Shown piece by piece: positions 10,271 through 18,514 of a DNA stretch of 64,000 bases. The notes under the pieces were generated by a model. The model made no database searches. It worked only from the letters and a program-made list of their open reading frames with translations, and was not told the origin of the DNA. Source of the DNA: Vibrio nitrifigilis (GTDB lineage: Bacteria; Pseudomonadota; Gammaproteobacteria; Enterobacterales; Vibrionaceae); the NCBI RefSeq assembly GCF_015686695.1, contig NZ_JADPMR010000001.1, forward strand, positions 2,046,001 through 2,110,000, given 5' to 3'. Numbering within the stretch: position 1 is the stretch's first letter; each line of letters opens with the position of its first letter. The position numbers were made by a program, and so were the translations under genes.

Positions 10271-10752
10271 CTCGGGTAGATTTCCCTTTCTGTATCACGA
10301 GAGGGAAATCTGCTTAGTAACAACATAACATCACTATATGGATTCTCCGTGTAACGCTCTTCCAGAGTGCTTCTGATTCACGATTTCACAGCAACGTTGC
10401 GATATAAATGTCGTACTATACTCAATTTTATTCATTCAATTGCAGTAAAGTCTTGTTACTTTGGGCACAAAATGTTACTTGTTTGTAATAGCTACAAAGC
10501 TAAAATATCACCCCAAATGCACTATTAATGTGCACATTCCTTACATTCACTCACTTATTTGGTGAGATAACACCCTCTATTAATAGTAATATTGACAAAA
10601 AAGTAATCTGAAACTGCCTAAATAACCGCCCTTAACGACTACTTTGTCGCCAGTTCACATTAGAAAATATACAGGTATGCCTGTGTTGACCTTCAACGCT
10701 GATAGATCTAACTTTTCACGTAGTCGTCTGAGCCAATGTGGAGGTTAATGAA
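10271..10752. other. Long intergenic region between permease and small-protein genes
   Basis: About 480 bp. Directly after the permease stop, GATTTCCCT and AGGGAAATC (10280-10310) form a hairpin without a clear T-tract, probably a weak terminator. The rest is AT-rich with no open frame I believe. It is long for a simple promoter and may hold the leader of the small gene at 10753. Confidence 0.45.
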
Positions 10753-10971
10753 ATGAAACGCGCAAGCAAAACTTATCGTCTTCAAATGATTAAAGAAGTG
10801 GCAACAAGAGCACAAACCCCTCATTCTGACCCAATGGCCGATTACATCTATCACATAATGACGAATCCAGAACAAAAAGTTCAATTCAGTGAGCCTAAAG
10901 CTCAATTCGCCGGTGTCCATTTTGATGAAAAAATCGGTGGTTGGGTAAGTGATCGCTGGAATGCGAAATAA
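10753..10971 (+). CDS. Small conserved-looking hypothetical protein (72 aa)
   Basis: I do not recognise this protein. The start at the ATG 10753 is well supported by a perfect GGAGGT at 10740-10745 with a 7-bp gap; an upstream in-frame GTG at 10738 would sit on that site. The product is soluble and basic at the N-terminus (MKRASKTYRLQMIKEVATRA), with no signal peptide or membrane helix. It ends in FDEKIGGWVSDRWNAK, whose glycine/tryptophan pattern suggests a short folded domain. The strong ribosome site argues for a translated gene. It stands alone with a long upstream region. Confidence 0.6.
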   Translation: MKRASKTYRLQMIKEVATRAQTPHSDPMADYIYHIMTNPEQKVQFSEPKAQFAGVHFDEKIGGWVSDRWNAK

Positions 10972-11088
10972 ACCTGTAAGTTAGTGAGAATAAAATGTAA
11001 TGGCCGTTACACCGTCGTAACGGTCTCCCCTCTTGTACTGTCCCTCCCACACCACATCCTGCTAAAAACTTGAATCTCTCCCAAATTT

Positions 11089-11337
11089 TTAAAACAAATC
11101 TTGTTGTGGATTAAGAGTTTCGTTAGTTTGCTCGAGTTGACGTTTTCCTTGCGCCATTTTGCGTCGATAACGTTGCTGACAGAGCTTGATCACGTGGAGC
11201 TGCTGCGTAGGAGTCATTTGGAGCCAAGTAAATCGCTCGTCTCGTTTACGCATACACCCTTTGCAATACCCTTTCTCATCGACTGTACAGATACCAACAC
11301 ATGGACTGGGGACTGTAAAAAATTCTAACTGTTCCAT
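11089..11337 (-). CDS. DUF1289 family protein
   Basis: An 82-residue protein of the YdhL-type DUF1289 family. The signature SPCVGICTVDEKGYCKGCMRKRDERFTW near the N-terminus carries four cysteines (in CxxxC and CxxC pairs) that could bind a metal such as zinc or an iron-sulphur cluster. The arginine-rich middle (QQRYRRKMAQGKRQ) may contact nucleic acid. Function is unknown for the family. Monocistronic. Confidence 0.85.
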   Translation of the reverse strand: MEQLEFFTVPSPCVGICTVDEKGYCKGCMRKRDERFTWLQMTPTQQLHVIKLCQQRYRRKMAQGKRQLEQTNETLNPQQDLF

Positions 11338-11492
11338 CCTATGACCTGCTCTTAAGCACTATCTTATCTGGATAAGTTCTGTCTGTTTCATGAACGGCTA
11401 GTCATGAAAAACAAATTGAATAACGATACACTGACAATTTGACGAATGCATTCAGTATACTTGTCAGAGTTCCTGTATTTGGAGTAAATATA

Positions 11493-11924
11493 ATGAAGCT
11501 TAGTTCAAAGTCATTACTTGCCGCAACGGTTAGCGCTATCGTTTTGGCGGGTTGTGCAAGCCATAAAGAAAAACCCGTCACAAGTGAAGATTTACAAAGT
11601 CACCGCTGGGAATTGGTAAAAATCGACGACAAAGCAGTTAAAACCGACGCCCAATCTCCAACTCCATTTCTTCAAATTGGCGACAAGATGACCGCAAGCG
11701 GTAATGCTGGTTGCAACAATTTCTTTGGTCAAGGTTTAGTAGAAGACAGCAAATTCCGCATTGAAAAGTTAGCCTTAACCATGAAACTTTGCCTCGGCGA
11801 TGTGATGGATAGTGAAACTATCGTGCAGCAAAGTTTAAGTGAGTGGAACAAACTGTCATTAAACAAAGACACGCTAACTCTAAAAAATAGTGCCCACACG
11901 CTAACGTATAAAATGGCCAAGTAA
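11493..11924 (+). CDS. META-domain lipoprotein (HslJ-like)
   Basis: An outer- or inner-membrane lipoprotein of 143 residues. The signal peptide ends in the lipobox IVLAGC, followed by one META domain with the typical motifs HRWELVKIDDK, ASGNAGCNNFFGQ and ALTMKLC. HslJ of E. coli, a heat-inducible protein linked to novobiocin tolerance, shares this fold. The ATG at 11493 follows GGAG by 8 bp; the frame extends 18 codons further upstream but that stretch spoils the signal peptide. Role in envelope stress is inferred from the family only. Confidence 0.85.
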   Translation: MKLSSKSLLAATVSAIVLAGCASHKEKPVTSEDLQSHRWELVKIDDKAVKTDAQSPTPFLQIGDKMTASGNAGCNNFFGQGLVEDSKFRIEKLALTMKLCLGDVMDSETIVQQSLSEWNKLSLNKDTLTLKNSAHTLTYKMAK

Positions 11925-12097
11925 CGGCATTCTACGATACCTAGCACCTTCTCGAGCTAGGTATCCTATTTATCCTCAAATAACCAGACACGAACACTCC
12001 ATTGCTTGTCACAAATACCACCTTCTAAACTAGCGACTTACATGACTAGCTAATACTATTAATGTTAATTAACGGCATTCATATGTAGGATCGATTG

Positions 12098-13270
12098 GTG
12101 CACTCAATTATTCAACGAGCTCTAACTGTCATAAGTTTGATGGCCATCTTGTTCAGTATGGTCGCGCAGGCTCGTTCTTGGAAAGAAATTGAGAAATCAG
12201 CACAGCAACACACTGTTCATATGTACCTTTGGGCTGGCAGTGCCGGTGCTAAAAACTACCTTGAATGGGCAATTCCGACTCTGAAGCAGCGTTATCAAAT
12301 TACGCTCGAGCCCCATTATGTGACAACCTTAGATCAAATCATCGATTTGGTTAGACACAATAAAAACTTAGTAAAAAGTGCAAGAACACCGATCGATTTA
12401 GTCTGGCTTAGCGGACGTTATTTCCATCAACTGAAAAGCCACGCTCTTTTATATGGGCCATTTACTGAAGATTTACCCAACTGGAGTTATATTAACCCCA
12501 ATCTCCCGTTCGATACCGACGGTTCCGAAAATACTTTAGGTCTAGAAGCCCCTTGGGGGGTTGCGCAGCTCAGTTTTATCTATAATCAAAATCAACTCTA
12601 CAATCCTCCGGAGAACTACCGACAATTACTCAGCTATGCCAAGGCATTTCCAGGCAGAGTCACTTATCCAAAACCGCCCTATTTTATGGGCAGTCTAATG
12701 CTACAATCGATCCTTATCGAACTGACAGGTTATGCCCCCGAATTGCGAGAGCCAGTATCCTCCAATACCTTTGCTAAGGTGACACAGCCCTTGTGGGATT
12801 ACCTAGATGAGTTGCATCATTACTCTTGGGCTCAGGGCCGTAAGTTCCCAGCAGATATTTCTCAGCTTCACGCACTGTTTAATAAAGAAGAGATCGATTT
12901 GATACCGACTTATGGAGCCAATATGCTTTATTCTGCCCAAGAAAAAGGGCAACTTCCCTTCTCGGCCCGAGGTTACGGAATGAAAACTGGCTCACTCACC
13001 AATATGCACTTTCTCGCTATTCCGCAACAATCTACCAATACAGCGGGAGCATTAGTCGCCATCAATTTTCTGCTAAGTCCAGAAGCTCAAAGTCGCAAGG
13101 GGTTAGTCAGTATATGGGGAGATCCGCCAGTCATTCGCTCTGAATTTCTTACTGGCTCAATTAAAAACATGCCGGTCTATAACGCTGTGCATATGCCCGA
13201 CCCAACATGGGATCAAGCGCTGAGCAAAGCTTGGATGAAGCGTTACAATAAAACATTATTAGACGAATGA
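12098..13270 (+). CDS. Periplasmic solute-binding protein, YnjB-like
   Basis: An extracellular solute-binding protein of about 390 residues with an N-terminal signal peptide (hydrophobic ALTVISLMAILFSMVAQA). The arrangement VHMYLWAGSAGAKNYLEWAIPTLKQRY followed by GLEAPWGVAQLSFIYN and VAINFLLSPEAQSRK matches the YnjB-type ABC binding proteins of the thiamine/iron-like type II fold. No permease or ATPase gene is next to it, so its transporter partner must be elsewhere or absent. The GTG at 12098 is preferred over the TTG at 12095 because AGGA lies 7 bp ahead. Its last 12 bp overlap the convergent cbiZ gene. Ligand unknown. Confidence 0.75.
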   Translation: MHSIIQRALTVISLMAILFSMVAQARSWKEIEKSAQQHTVHMYLWAGSAGAKNYLEWAIPTLKQRYQITLEPHYVTTLDQIIDLVRHNKNLVKSARTPIDLVWLSGRYFHQLKSHALLYGPFTEDLPNWSYINPNLPFDTDGSENTLGLEAPWGVAQLSFIYNQNQLYNPPENYRQLLSYAKAFPGRVTYPKPPYFMGSLMLQSILIELTGYAPELREPVSSNTFAKVTQPLWDYLDELHHYSWAQGRKFPADISQLHALFNKEEIDLIPTYGANMLYSAQEKGQLPFSARGYGMKTGSLTNMHFLAIPQQSTNTAGALVAINFLLSPEAQSRKGLVSIWGDPPVIRSEFLTGSIKNMPVYNAVHMPDPTWDQALSKAWMKRYNKTLLDE

Positions 13271-13927
13271 AGGCGACCAAGATAACGAATGCTCAAGACT
13301 TAATTGACATGCTTCAATAACGGACTTACCAATTAACTCCCCCAACTTGGTATGTTTACCACAGTACGAATAGGTCGCAGGCTGCACCGGGCAAAAGACG
13401 GCGTGGCTATCTGTTCCCGTACCACTCGCTGGTAGCGTTGAAATCGGGCTGACAATCCCCAAATCACGGATAACCGTCACTTTAGCTTCGGTCAATAACA
13501 TCATGGCTTCAACGAGTGCTGCTGGCGTTAAGGGTTGATGGATAGCTAATAAGATGTTGATGGTGCCAGCCACAGGGGTTTCATCAGCAATATCTCCGAC
13601 TCTACGGGTATTACTCAACCCTGATGTGACCCAGCATTCCACCGTAAGCGTATCAGTCATCTGCTTTGAGTAGCCAAGTGATGCCATTGAAGCTGCTGTC
13701 ATCATTCCGATCGTATTCGGTGGTAATAACAGTTCGGTCGCTTTACATTGCAGCGTTTCTTCAGGTGGAAGCCAAGGAGGAGGGGTCTGTTTACCGACTT
13801 TCAAATTGAGAAAAGAATTTGCTTCAGTGAGTCCACCATTTAACACTGCTGAACTAAGCACAGTGCATCGATGAGATGGAAGTAATACCAAATAATTGTC
13901 ATCTTCTATTGAGCCTACTGAAAACAT
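13259..13927 (-). CDS. cbiZ: Adenosylcobinamide amidohydrolase
   Basis: CbiZ cleaves the aminopropanol side chain of adenosylcobinamide (or of pseudo-B12) to give adenosylcobyric acid, so that the cell can rebuild cobalamin from foreign corrinoids. Several conserved blocks of the family appear in order: VLSSAVLNGGL, NTIGMMTAASM, WVTSGLSN, AGTINILLAIHQPLT, TEAKVTVIRDLGI, ASGTGTDSHAV and YCGKHTKLGELIGKSV. With the ATG at 13927 it has 222 residues; a TTG four codons upstream is also possible. The gene stands without other cob or btu genes in the window and overlaps the end of the YnjB-like gene tail to tail. Confidence 0.9.
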   Translation of the reverse strand: MFSVGSIEDDNYLVLLPSHRCTVLSSAVLNGGLTEANSFLNLKVGKQTPPPWLPPEETLQCKATELLLPPNTIGMMTAASMASLGYSKQMTDTLTVECWVTSGLSNTRRVGDIADETPVAGTINILLAIHQPLTPAALVEAMMLLTEAKVTVIRDLGIVSPISTLPASGTGTDSHAVFCPVQPATYSYCGKHTKLGELIGKSVIEACQLSLEHSLSWSPSFV

Positions 13928-13978
13928 GCAAAATCCCAAACGTCCCTTAATTAAAGGGCATTATACCCAAATTAGGGT

Positions 13979-14614
13979 TTACTTTTGGATAATATGAAAG
14001 ATTTCTTCGGCGATTTGTTTACTTTCTTTATCTTTGCTCAAGCCATAATTCTCATTTAATTGATAAGAAAGAATACGGATTTTAGCCAGTGTTCCAGATA
14101 AAGAAATCAACAAGTTGGCACAGTCATCGGTAATATTAAATTCTTTTCTAAATGGAAGAATAAGATCAAGCTGTTCCAAATAAGAATATATGATATCCAC
14201 ACCGTGCAAAATAATGTTATGATGAATGGTTAAGGTATCTGTTTCTTTAAAATTTTCTAACTGATTAAATAGAGATAATTTTTCTTCTAGAGAATCACTT
14301 TTACCTAGTCCCCATGAGGGGTAATCATAAATTGATTGGTTGATATCTTCTTGTAACGAACTTTCTAAGTCATGGTAAATATGACTTATCTTATCAACAA
14401 CAGATTGATTTCTCGGTTCAATTTTGTCTAGGTTTAACTCTATCGTTTCTTGAAATATATCATCAAGAACCTCATGAATAATAGCGAACGTTTCAGACTC
14501 AAGAAAATGTATCAAATCTTTCGCTGCAGATACGTTTTCATCCACTTCCTTCTGAAGTGCATCAATCTTGCGTTTAGCATTGCTTCCCATTCGGCTACTC
14601 TCATGTTTAAACAA
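13979..14614 (-). CDS. Hypothetical helical protein (211 aa)
   Basis: I do not recognise this protein. It is soluble, acidic and predicted almost wholly alpha-helical, with no signal peptide, membrane segment or cysteine cluster apart from one Cys. The first 45 residues (KRKIDALQKEVDENVSAAKDLI) have heptad spacing suggesting a short coiled coil. Codon use is visibly AT-richer than the neighbours, and the 280 bp upstream of it is among the most AT-rich DNA in the window, so it may be a recent arrival. It follows cbiZ closely upstream (about 50 bp) but a shared role is not evident. Confidence 0.6.
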   Translation of the reverse strand: MFKHESSRMGSNAKRKIDALQKEVDENVSAAKDLIHFLESETFAIIHEVLDDIFQETIELNLDKIEPRNQSVVDKISHIYHDLESSLQEDINQSIYDYPSWGLGKSDSLEEKLSLFNQLENFKETDTLTIHHNIILHGVDIIYSYLEQLDLILPFRKEFNITDDCANLLISLSGTLAKIRILSYQLNENYGLSKDKESKQIAEEIFHIIQK

Positions 14615-14896
14615 GCGATAATGAAATTATGACTTAATTTTATATCAATTTAAACAAAGCGATAGACAGGAAAAATAATAAAAATACGCATCCATTTAAT
14701 TAAATTTTTTATTTTGATAATTAAAATAATTTAACCTATTAATTTATAATAAATAAAAATTAATTATTCACCAGTAAAACTCATAACGTTTTATGCAAGA
14801 ATTTATTTCTTAGTATAACTTTCAATTTAGAACCATTAACCGAGATCACGTTCCCTGCAACCTCGGTTAACATCTTAATCATTGAGTGCTAATGTT

Positions 14897-15862
14897 TTAT
14901 CGACTAAATACCAGCGCCTTCAAAGAAGCTTGCTCATCAATATCTTTATATTCCGGTGGGTTCTCAAGACGGTATTGAAATAAAAGCTCGGGGGCTTGCT
15001 CTTTCATTCCATCAATGAGGAAATCGCAAGTGACTGCCGGAGAGTTAACACAAGCCAACACAACCCCATTCTCACTCAGTAACTTTGGTAAACGGCGTAG
15101 AATTTTTTGGTAGTCTTTCGTCAGGGCAAAACTGCCTTTTTGGAACGAGGGTGGATCAATGATAATTAAATCATAAGGTCCCGATTTAGTAATCTTACCC
15201 CACGATTTAAAAATATCATGTCCCCAAAACTTCACCTGCGCCAAATTATGCTCATTGAGTTGATGGTTATCACGACCTTTTGCTAAGGATGATTTTGCCA
15301 TGTCGATATTAATGACTTGGTCTGCGCCACCAGCAATTGCTGCCACAGAAAATCCACACGTATATGAAAAGAGGTTTAATACATTGGCGTCTTGCGCATG
15401 CGCTTTTACCCAGTCACGGCCTAAGCGCATATCCAAAAACAGGCCCATATTTTGATTACGGCCTAAGTCGAGTTGATATTTTAATCCCGACTCAATCACT
15501 ACTGGACGCGAATCAAGCTCACCCACCACGACTTGAGATGGCGCTCCATTGGCATAGCGATGTTGTAATAAAATTGCCATCCCATTACGTTGTAACCAAA
15601 TATCACTTTGAGCAAACTGTTCAAGCCCTGCGATGAGTTGTGCGGAAAAATCCTCATCTACGGCTTTAAACAAGCTAACGACTAACTGACCTTGCAACCA
15701 ATCACAGGTTAGTTGTTCTAAACCAGGCCAACAACGACCACGCCCGTGGAATAAACGACGAACTTCGTCAGGAGCCTCTCCCAGTTGCTGCGTAATATGA
15801 GCAAAAAAAGTCGGTAAGGCGCTAGTCTGCATGCCTTCGTCGGTATGAGGCAGATCGTGCAT
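14897..15862 (-). CDS. SAM-dependent methyltransferase, RlmI/RlmK-like
   Basis: A class I methyltransferase of 321 residues, probably acting on rRNA. The SAM-binding motif I is NVLNLFSYTCGFSVAAIAGG and the catalytic-side motif IV is LIIIDPPSFQKGSF, both as in RlmI and the C-terminal half of RlmL. A LDMRLGRDWV segment before motif I is also shared. It lacks an N-terminal PUA domain, so it is shorter than RlmI. It starts about 27 bp downstream of an RluA-type pseudouridine synthase gene in the same direction, which supports an RNA-modification pair. Exact target unknown. Confidence 0.8.
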   Translation of the reverse strand: MHDLPHTDEGMQTSALPTFFAHITQQLGEAPDEVRRLFHGRGRCWPGLEQLTCDWLQGQLVVSLFKAVDEDFSAQLIAGLEQFAQSDIWLQRNGMAILLQHRYANGAPSQVVVGELDSRPVVIESGLKYQLDLGRNQNMGLFLDMRLGRDWVKAHAQDANVLNLFSYTCGFSVAAIAGGADQVINIDMAKSSLAKGRDNHQLNEHNLAQVKFWGHDIFKSWGKITKSGPYDLIIIDPPSFQKGSFALTKDYQKILRRLPKLLSENGVVLACVNSPAVTCDFLIDGMKEQAPELLFQYRLENPPEYKDIDEQASLKALVFSR

Positions 15863-15889
15863 AGGTGTTCCTTTATTAAATAAATACGT

Positions 15890-16588
15890 TTAGGCGTTTT
15901 TGATTTGAGGCCAGGGTAAATCCCATGGTGTTAGCCACTGATTAAGCCCCTCATTGACCACACTTTGATGCCACAATTGACCACATTGAGCAAACTCTCT
16001 TGGATCACAAATGAAAGATAACGGCTGGTTTTGATACACAAAACGGATGGCAAAAGCATGAAGGTAACCGCGTTCAGCATCACTCGCAGGGTTATAAATG
16101 GGGTCGCCTACAATGGCAGATCCGACTGATTTCAGTGCAACGCGAATTTGATGTGTCTTACCGGTATGAGGTTTACATAAAAACAGGCGCTGACCATTAT
16201 CAGCGGCCAAAGAAAAAAACTGTGTAATCGCGGGGTTATTGTGAGAGGCACTTAACTTCCAACTTGAGCGACGTGAACGCTCCATATCACCTTTCACTAA
16301 TCCCTGTTTCTTCTTCGGCTTTTTACTACCAATCGCTAGATAGAACTTTTGAATTTCACGATTAGCAAACTGCTGTGCTAACTCACTTGCCGCAGTTGAA
16401 GAGCGAGCCAACAAAAGAATACCAGAGGTCATTTTATCGAGACGATGTACCAAATAGAGCTTTTTATCGCCGGTGTACTTCGCTACTTCTTGCATGAGCA
16501 TAACGTCACCGTCGTCTTTATGAACTGAGACGCCTGGATGTTTATTGATAACGATAAAATCGCTATGGGTATAAATAATATCGAACAT
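15890..16588 (-). CDS. RluA-family pseudouridine synthase (TIGR01621-like)
   Basis: An RNA pseudouridine synthase of 232 residues. The catalytic motif YLVHRLDKMTSGILLLAR holds the essential Asp in HRLD. KTHQIRVALKSVGSAIVGDPIYN is the second conserved block. The ATG at 16588 (MFDIIYTHSDFIVINKHPG) is chosen because it follows AGAGGTT and fits the family's start; the frame remains open for 73 more codons upstream but that part is unrelated. No S4 domain is present. Target RNA is unknown. Probably co-transcribed with the methyltransferase downstream. Confidence 0.85.
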   Translation of the reverse strand: MFDIIYTHSDFIVINKHPGVSVHKDDGDVMLMQEVAKYTGDKKLYLVHRLDKMTSGILLLARSSTAASELAQQFANREIQKFYLAIGSKKPKKKQGLVKGDMERSRRSSWKLSASHNNPAITQFFSLAADNGQRLFLCKPHTGKTHQIRVALKSVGSAIVGDPIYNPASDAERGYLHAFAIRFVYQNQPLSFICDPREFAQCGQLWHQSVVNEGLNQWLTPWDLPWPQIKNA

Positions 16589-16692
16589 AGAACCTCTTAA
16601 TAACAGCGCGCCAATTATACCCAAATGATCGCAATATGCGAGACAGCACATGCTAATGTTCGTTTGACTGCATGATGCACCACAGCCAAGAG

Positions 16693-16720
16693 CAAAAAAA
16701 GCTGCCTTGTCAGACAGCTT
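16693..16720 (-). terminator. Terminator of the NSS transporter gene
   Basis: On the minus strand AGCTGTC and GGCAGCT form a 7-bp stem with a 6-nt loop, followed by seven T residues. It lies about 30 bp after the transporter stop codon. Confidence 0.85.
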
Positions 16721-16746
16721 TTGGATTTGTGTCGCTCTACTTACCG

Positions 16747-18081
16747 TTAAGCGAAAAATACCAACAACATCAAAATTGGACAAACAACACGAACGTATGT
16801 TGGCCAAATCTTCCAGAACAAACTTTTTTCGATTTCTGGGTAGCCTTGTTTTAGCTCAGTTAAAATCTGGTTGCGGTTCCAAATCCACCCCACTATTAAC
16901 GTAATTAATAATGCGATAATTGGCTGTGAATAGACCGTTGTGAAATTAACCACGAAACCAAATAGCAGGTTAAAGTTAGTCACAATCGCTGCTGATGCAA
17001 TAATCACGACCCCACCAATAAGTAACACTGCTTTATTCCGACTGATCTTTAACTCTTCAGTCGCACAAGAAACTGGCACCTCAAGCATCGAAATTGACGA
17101 TGTTAATGCTGCGATAATCATCAGTAAGAAGAAAACTGCGCCGACCACAGCCCCCATCTCTCCCATCGTATCGAACAGCGCAGGCAGTACGGTAAACACG
17201 AGCGTGTCTGAGTTTAAAAGTGTGCCGCTATCTGAGAAAATTTGTACACCATGATGTTTAGCGACAAACATTGCAGGGAGAACCACCAAGCCTGCGATAA
17301 AAGCAACACCTGTATCGATCAATGCCACTTGAGCAGCCGTTTTAGGAATGTTGGTGTCTTTTTGTAAGTAAGAGCCATACGTAGTCATGACACAGACACC
17401 CAGTGACAACGAGAAGAAGGCCTGCCCCATTGCACTGACCACCAACTCAGGCGTCAAATGCGAGAAATCTGGAACTAAATACATTTTTAACCCTTCAAGC
17501 GAACCGTCTTGAGTGAAAATGTACACAGTCAGTAAACCAAATAATACAAACAGCAGTGGCATTAAACGCGTGGACCATTTCTCAATACCATCAGCGACAC
17601 CACTGCGAACCACATGCATGGTCAGCAGCATGAAAATAACCATTAATACTAAGTTACGTTCAGTACCAAATGTCGTTAGCCAATGGCTTTTATCCGCCAA
17701 GCCCACCAAGTTCAATGAACTATCTGCGAATGATCCCATCAACCAGCCAGCAACGATTGAGTAAAAGCTTAGGATCAATGACACGACGATCAGTCCACCA
17801 ATTCCGAGAACAATCGCAAAGGCTTTACCTTTAGGCCATGCACTTCTAAATGAACGAATCGCGTTCGATTGACCATAGCGACCAATAGTCAGCTCAGCGA
17901 CCAACATCGGAAACGCTAACAAAAAGACCATGATAAGATAAACAAATAAAAACACTGCACCGCCGTTACTGGCTGCCTGAGTGGGGAATCCCCATACATT
18001 TCCCAGACCAACAGCCGATCCTGCAGCTGCCATTATAAAACCAAATCTTGAAGAAAATTGGCTTCTCGAACTACTTGCCAT
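16747..18081 (-). CDS. Sodium-dependent transporter of the NSS (SNF) family
   Basis: A Na+-coupled amino-acid or amine symporter with the LeuT fold, 444 residues. The unwound first helix reads RFGFIMAAAGSAVGLGNVWGFPTQAASNGGAVFL, the hallmark substrate/Na+ site of the family. About eleven to twelve membrane helices follow, fitting the bacterial 11-12 helix branch. The ATG at 18081 (MASSSRSQ) is preferred to a TTG at 18093. Substrate unknown. A possible leader or attenuator hairpin lies 90-100 bp upstream. Confidence 0.9.
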   Translation of the reverse strand: MASSSRSQFSSRFGFIMAAAGSAVGLGNVWGFPTQAASNGGAVFLFVYLIMVFLLAFPMLVAELTIGRYGQSNAIRSFRSAWPKGKAFAIVLGIGGLIVVSLILSFYSIVAGWLMGSFADSSLNLVGLADKSHWLTTFGTERNLVLMVIFMLLTMHVVRSGVADGIEKWSTRLMPLLFVLFGLLTVYIFTQDGSLEGLKMYLVPDFSHLTPELVVSAMGQAFFSLSLGVCVMTTYGSYLQKDTNIPKTAAQVALIDTGVAFIAGLVVLPAMFVAKHHGVQIFSDSGTLLNSDTLVFTVLPALFDTMGEMGAVVGAVFFLLMIIAALTSSISMLEVPVSCATEELKISRNKAVLLIGGVVIIASAAIVTNFNLLFGFVVNFTTVYSQPIIALLITLIVGWIWNRNQILTELKQGYPEIEKSLFWKIWPTYVRVVCPILMLLVFFA

Positions 18082-18514
18082 AAGTGTTACCAAATAGGTT
18101 GTGTTTGTAAGTAAAAGTGGATGAGAGTGCTGAAATTTTAAGTGTATACTATTTTTTACACCTTAATTAAAAAGGAGTCGCACTCCGTAGGTGGTAAGTA
18201 GAACAGTTAGTCGATAGAATTGGAAGCCCACTCTTTATATTTTTCTGTTTATATCCACAAAAGACAGTTTAATCGCTGGATTTTTACACATTACCGATAT
18301 CAAACATTGCACTTAGCCTTTTTAGCAAACACATTATTTGGTGCAAAAATATAGTCAACCTACTCCATACTCACCCAGTATCAGTAGCTATTTCAACTCA
18401 GTATCACAACCTAAATACTGAAACTGGCGTAAGTTGATATACTCACGGTAGTCTTCCTCTACTATAGTATTGGATTTACTATCCTAGTTTGGACTCACAT
18501 GAACATCGGAATGC
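18082..18514. other. Divergent intergenic region with an orphan minus-strand terminator
   Basis: This 433-bp gap separates the NSS transporter (minus) from cardiolipin synthase (plus). On the minus strand GGAGT and ACTCC (18186 down to 18174) form a short hairpin followed by TTTTT (18173-18169). It has no gene upstream of it, so it is either an attenuator in the transporter leader or the end of a small RNA. Nothing else is recognised. Confidence 0.45.
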
